A DNA stretch of 64,000 bases from Candidatus Tiamatella incendiivivens (GTDB lineage Archaea > Thermoproteota > Thermoprotei_A > Sulfolobales > Acidilobaceae), in NCBI GenBank assembly GCA_015522635.1, contig WALW01000019.1, positions 248,001 to 312,000 on the forward strand. The letters are read 5' to 3'. Positions 61,511 through 64,000 of this stretch are shown one piece after another. Each line of letters opens with the position of its first letter. Within the stretch, counting starts at the first letter, position 1. A model generated the notes under the pieces. It worked only from the letters and a program-made list of their open reading frames with translations. It searched no databases and was not told the DNA's origin. The position numbers were made by a program, and so were the translations under genes.

Positions 61511-62042
61511 CAAACACAAATATATTGAAGTCAAGCAAGTTTTATCAGGCTGGAACATTGAGCTATACTTTACTAGTATAGCTAAAATCGAAATTCAGAA
61601 TGAAGACATTGAGACCATATCTAAAACAGCAGCAATATATGCCTATAATATTCTTAAAAAGCCTCTAGTGGTAGAGGATTCCGGGTTATTCATAGAGGCC
61701 TTAAACGGTTTTCCAGGACCTTTCTCTAACTATGTTTATAAAACGATAGGAAACAAGGGGATCCTTTATTTAATGAGAAACAAATCAAATAGACGAGCAT
61801 ATTTTAAAGCGTCTGTTACATGCGTATATAACCAATATATTATGACGTTTAATGGATTAGTTAATGGTAAAATATCTACTGAACCTAGAGGAGAAAAAGG
61901 GTTTGGTTTCGATCCAATATTTATTCCCGAGGGATTCAATAAAACAGTTGCAGAATTAGGTGAGGATGTGAAGAATAAAATAAGTCATAGGTCAAAAGCG
62001 TTTACAAAGCTGGCTATGTGGATATCTAAGCAGAAACTATAA
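61461..62042 (+). CDS. rdgB: Non-canonical purine NTP pyrophosphatase (RdgB/HAM1)
   Basis: A 193-residue housecleaning enzyme: AFITSNKHKYIEVKQVL, KPLVVEDSGLFIEALNGFPG, and RGEKGFGFDPIFIPEGF. It removes ITP/XTP and their deoxy forms. ATG at 61461 overlaps bud32 by 50 bp; an internal start would lose conserved residues. Confidence 0.93.
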   Translation: MLRKEDGNIKLAFITSNKHKYIEVKQVLSGWNIELYFTSIAKIEIQNEDIETISKTAAIYAYNILKKPLVVEDSGLFIEALNGFPGPFSNYVYKTIGNKGILYLMRNKSNRRAYFKASVTCVYNQYIMTFNGLVNGKISTEPRGEKGFGFDPIFIPEGFNKTVAELGEDVKNKISHRSKAFTKLAMWISKQKL

Positions 62043-62101
62043 AACCTTAAAAACAAGGAGACATGTATTACAGTGCTGATAGTGAGGAGGTGCATTAGAG
62101 T

Positions 62102-62566
62102 TTGAACAAGAAACGGGATAAAGGTAAATCACACTCAACCAGACCGGCAACACTCATGCCACCCAGCTGGGTTCCATATAGGCCTGAGGAAATTGAAATA
62201 ATAATTGAGAACCTTGCAAAGAAAGGCTATGGACCGTCTATGATAGGTATTATTCTTAGAGACCAGTTTGGTATTCCACTCGTTAAACCCTATCTAGGGA
62301 AAAAACTGTCTAAAATACTTGAAGAAAAGAATTTGACTCCTCCTCTACCTGAAGACCTGTTCCACCTGATAAGAAGAGCAGTTAATCTGAGAAGACATCT
62401 AGGAGAACACCCTAAGGACTATCATAGTAAAACGGGTTTAATTGGGATAGAAGGTAAGATTCACAGGCTGTCTAAATATTATAAGAGAACAGGTAAACTG
62501 CCAGTGGATTGGAAGTACAATCCTGAGGAAGCCAAATATTTGGTAGCATCCTATGCGGGTATGTAG
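62102..62566 (+). CDS. rps15: Ribosomal protein uS15
   Basis: A 154-residue archaeal uS15 with the extra N-terminal domain: [40 protein letters not shown], and the S15 core [20 protein letters not shown]. The start is TTG at 62102 after GAGGAGGTG. Confidence 0.95.
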   Translation: MNKKRDKGKSHSTRPATLMPPSWVPYRPEEIEIIIENLAKKGYGPSMIGIILRDQFGIPLVKPYLGKKLSKILEEKNLTPPLPEDLFHLIRRAVNLRRHLGEHPKDYHSKTGLIGIEGKIHRLSKYYKRTGKLPVDWKYNPEEAKYLVASYAGM

Positions 62567-62695
62567 AATAATTTTATGTACTCATATAGATATCTATATC
62601 GAACATTTTCTTTTCTCTCGTTTAATGTGATTCTAAAACCTATAATCCAGCAATGCCATTACTAAATGTTGGTTAGACCGATCGGGGGTCTTTTC

Positions 62696-63976
62696 ATGCT
62701 TGCCCTGAGGATTCACGAACGTAATGATTTAGAGTCAAAACGTGATGTATTAGATAGTATTGCTAGAGACCTGCTTAATAATGGAGTTGAGAGCGGAGTA
62801 ATTAGGATATATTCGTATCCATCCATTGACGCTATATTTTCTTCAAGCCTTCTTTTCTTTAACCTACAAAGACTAGGTATTCATGCTACTATGACTATAT
62901 CAGTCGATCCACCGAAATATGTTAAGGAACCCCACATCATTATAGGTTACTCTTCTCCCAAGATATCCGATAATAAGTCTAGTTCGATGAGGGTATGTAT
63001 AACAAAGAAATTAACCGAGCCACCTTCACCAAACACGTTTTGCCTAGAATACAATTCCAGTTTAGGTGTAGCTGTAGCAACTTTCCTGGAAGGAGCTGGT
63101 GTTTTGTCCAAAGAATCCTCTCAGCTTTCTCTATTCTCAGTCTATTTATCTTCCAAAACACTCAGGCCGATAACTACCGATATAGACAGGGCATATATCA
63201 ACGATTGGGTTTCCAGAAGAGAGTTTGAGGACACAAGTCTCAGGGAGGATCTCCTTATACAGGGAATAGATTCCTATAGCATTCTGGACTCTCTTTACTA
63301 TACAATAGAACCTCTGATACCTGGTTTAACCGGAGATAGGCAATCAATAGTTGAGGAATTCAAGTCCAGGGGAATAGAATCACTATTAACAGAGAAAGCT
63401 GGCAACGTGGAAGATAAAGATATGGCTGAAATACTAAAGCTAATAGTTTCAAAAATAAATGAACATTCTAAAAAGAAGATAGATCCGAGAGATCTTATAG
63501 GGGAGGTTATAATATCCAGGAAGATAGGGTTGGATTTTGTTTCCCTCAAAAGAATATTATATTATGCTATAGCTAGGGAAGGAACATTCAATCCTGTAAC
63601 AAGGTTGGTATATGATCCCTCGTCATTTGTAGCTGTTTATTTAAAACAATACGAGAGACTAATAGATGAGTTAAAGATACAGGACAATATAAGAAGATCT
63701 TTTGTCCGGTTCGAAAGAATAAGGCGGCATCCCTGGCTAAACTTATATCTAGTACAAGGAGTACCAGTGGAATATATCCACATTATAGGATTCAACTTAA
63801 GGCTTAACGGGTTCATAGAGGAAGAATCTATAGTAGCTGTTAAGGGTGATAATGAACGACTGTCTACTACACTATCTGAAATAGAATATGGTCAAGATCA
63901 AGATATTATCAAAAAGCTAGAGGCTCAGATGACTGCGAAACTAGTAAATGCCAGGGTGTTCTTCGACTTTGCCTAA
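62696..63976 (+). CDS. RecJ/Cdc45-like (DHH-superfamily) protein, catalytically degenerate
   Basis: About 426 residues from ATG 62696, preceded by GGGGGTC; an ATG at 62666 is also in frame. The gene follows uS15, where archaea usually carry recJ/Cdc45-like genes. The segment YSYPSIDAIFSSSLLFFNLQ sits where RecJ has its first DHH-family motif (DADGxxSA), but key acids are replaced; no DHH triad is visible. This fits an inactive Cdc45-type scaffold that works with GINS and MCM in the replisome. The assignment rests mainly on context, so moderate confidence. Confidence 0.55.
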   Translation: MLALRIHERNDLESKRDVLDSIARDLLNNGVESGVIRIYSYPSIDAIFSSSLLFFNLQRLGIHATMTISVDPPKYVKEPHIIIGYSSPKISDNKSSSMRVCITKKLTEPPSPNTFCLEYNSSLGVAVATFLEGAGVLSKESSQLSLFSVYLSSKTLRPITTDIDRAYINDWVSRREFEDTSLREDLLIQGIDSYSILDSLYYTIEPLIPGLTGDRQSIVEEFKSRGIESLLTEKAGNVEDKDMAEILKLIVSKINEHSKKKIDPRDLIGEVIISRKIGLDFVSLKRILYYAIAREGTFNPVTRLVYDPSSFVAVYLKQYERLIDELKIQDNIRRSFVRFERIRRHPWLNLYLVQGVPVEYIHIIGFNLRLNGFIEEESIVAVKGDNERLSTTLSEIEYGQDQDIIKKLEAQMTAKLVNARVFFDFA

Positions 63977-64000
63977 AATATGTGTGCGGATAATAGTAAA

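Overview
This is 64 kb of a crenarchaeal (Thermoproteota) chromosome, most likely from a hyperthermophilic, peptide-fermenting member of the Desulfurococcales/Fervidicoccales/Acidilobales neighbourhood. The lineage call rests on a Cren7 chromatin protein, a short crenarchaeal-type SSB with a basic Arg/Gly/Tyr tail, an Orc1/Cdc6 initiator, KEOPS genes, archaeal ribosomal and RNA polymerase genes, intron-bearing tRNA genes with encoded CCA ends, and an archaeal RNase P RNA. The species is not identifiable from the sequence alone. Genes are densely packed, often overlapping by a few bases, with many GTG and TTG starts.

Layout. 1-5 kb: an MmgE/PrpD gene cut by the left edge, an amidohydrolase, a rhomboid protease, a heme O synthase-like prenyltransferase, an unknown membrane protein and MoaA. 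5-18 kb: tRNA-Ala(UGC), Orc1/Cdc6, DUF99, malate dehydrogenase, a HypE-like protein, a TatD-like hydrolase, a MoxR-VWA pair, cytidine deaminase, initiator tRNA-Met with a T-loop intron, and indolepyruvate oxidoreductase (IorAB). 18-32 kb: Cren7, two tandem MoeA genes, SSB, a large GT-C glycosyltransferase, a TRAM protein, a geranylgeranyl reductase-like flavoprotein, phosphoglycerate mutase, a JAMM-motif protein, a methyltransferase and an HD phosphohydrolase. 32-36 kb: RNase P RNA, a tRNA-Ala 5' fragment, an acetate-transporter-like gene and the intact tRNA-Ala(GGC), then small ligand-binding proteins, TiaS and an AT-rich intergenic region with repeated ORB-like boxes. 36-52 kb: pyruvate:ferredoxin oxidoreductase (GDAB), ribose-5-phosphate isomerase, carbamate kinase, an NCS1 transporter, tRNA-Val and tRNA-Leu, glycine dehydrogenase (two subunits), and an acyl-CoA dehydrogenase-EtfBA-FixCX cluster. 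52-64 kb: an information-processing block (eS28, eL24, Ndk, aIF5B, eS6, aIF2gamma, PIN protein, Rpo7, Spt4, dephospho-CoA kinase, eS24, eS31, Kae1, Bud32, ITPase, uS15, and a degenerate RecJ/Cdc45-like protein).

How the genes fit together. IorAB, Por, glycine dehydrogenase and the acyl-CoA dehydrogenase/ETF/FixCX group describe amino-acid and organic-acid oxidation feeding ferredoxin and flavoprotein electrons. MoaA and two MoeA proteins would supply a tungsten/molybdenum pterin cofactor. The right end is a conserved archaeal translation/transcription/tRNA-modification superoperon.

Most notable signals: (i) three same-orientation ORB-like boxes around an AT-rich intergenic region (35.6-36.0 kb) whose core recurs in the cdc6 promoter, a candidate replication origin; (ii) a 47-bp tRNA-Ala direct repeat bracketing one acetate-transporter-like gene, a probable integration scar; (iii) a well-formed C/D box sRNA whose guide can pair with the tRNA D arm, and a second weaker one beside cren7; (iv) a dephospho-CoA kinase reading frame with no ATG, GTG or TTG start; (v) a perfect JAMM motif in an otherwise unfamiliar protein; (vi) a decayed TnpB between eS28 and eL24. 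No CRISPR array, prophage or obvious defence island is visible.
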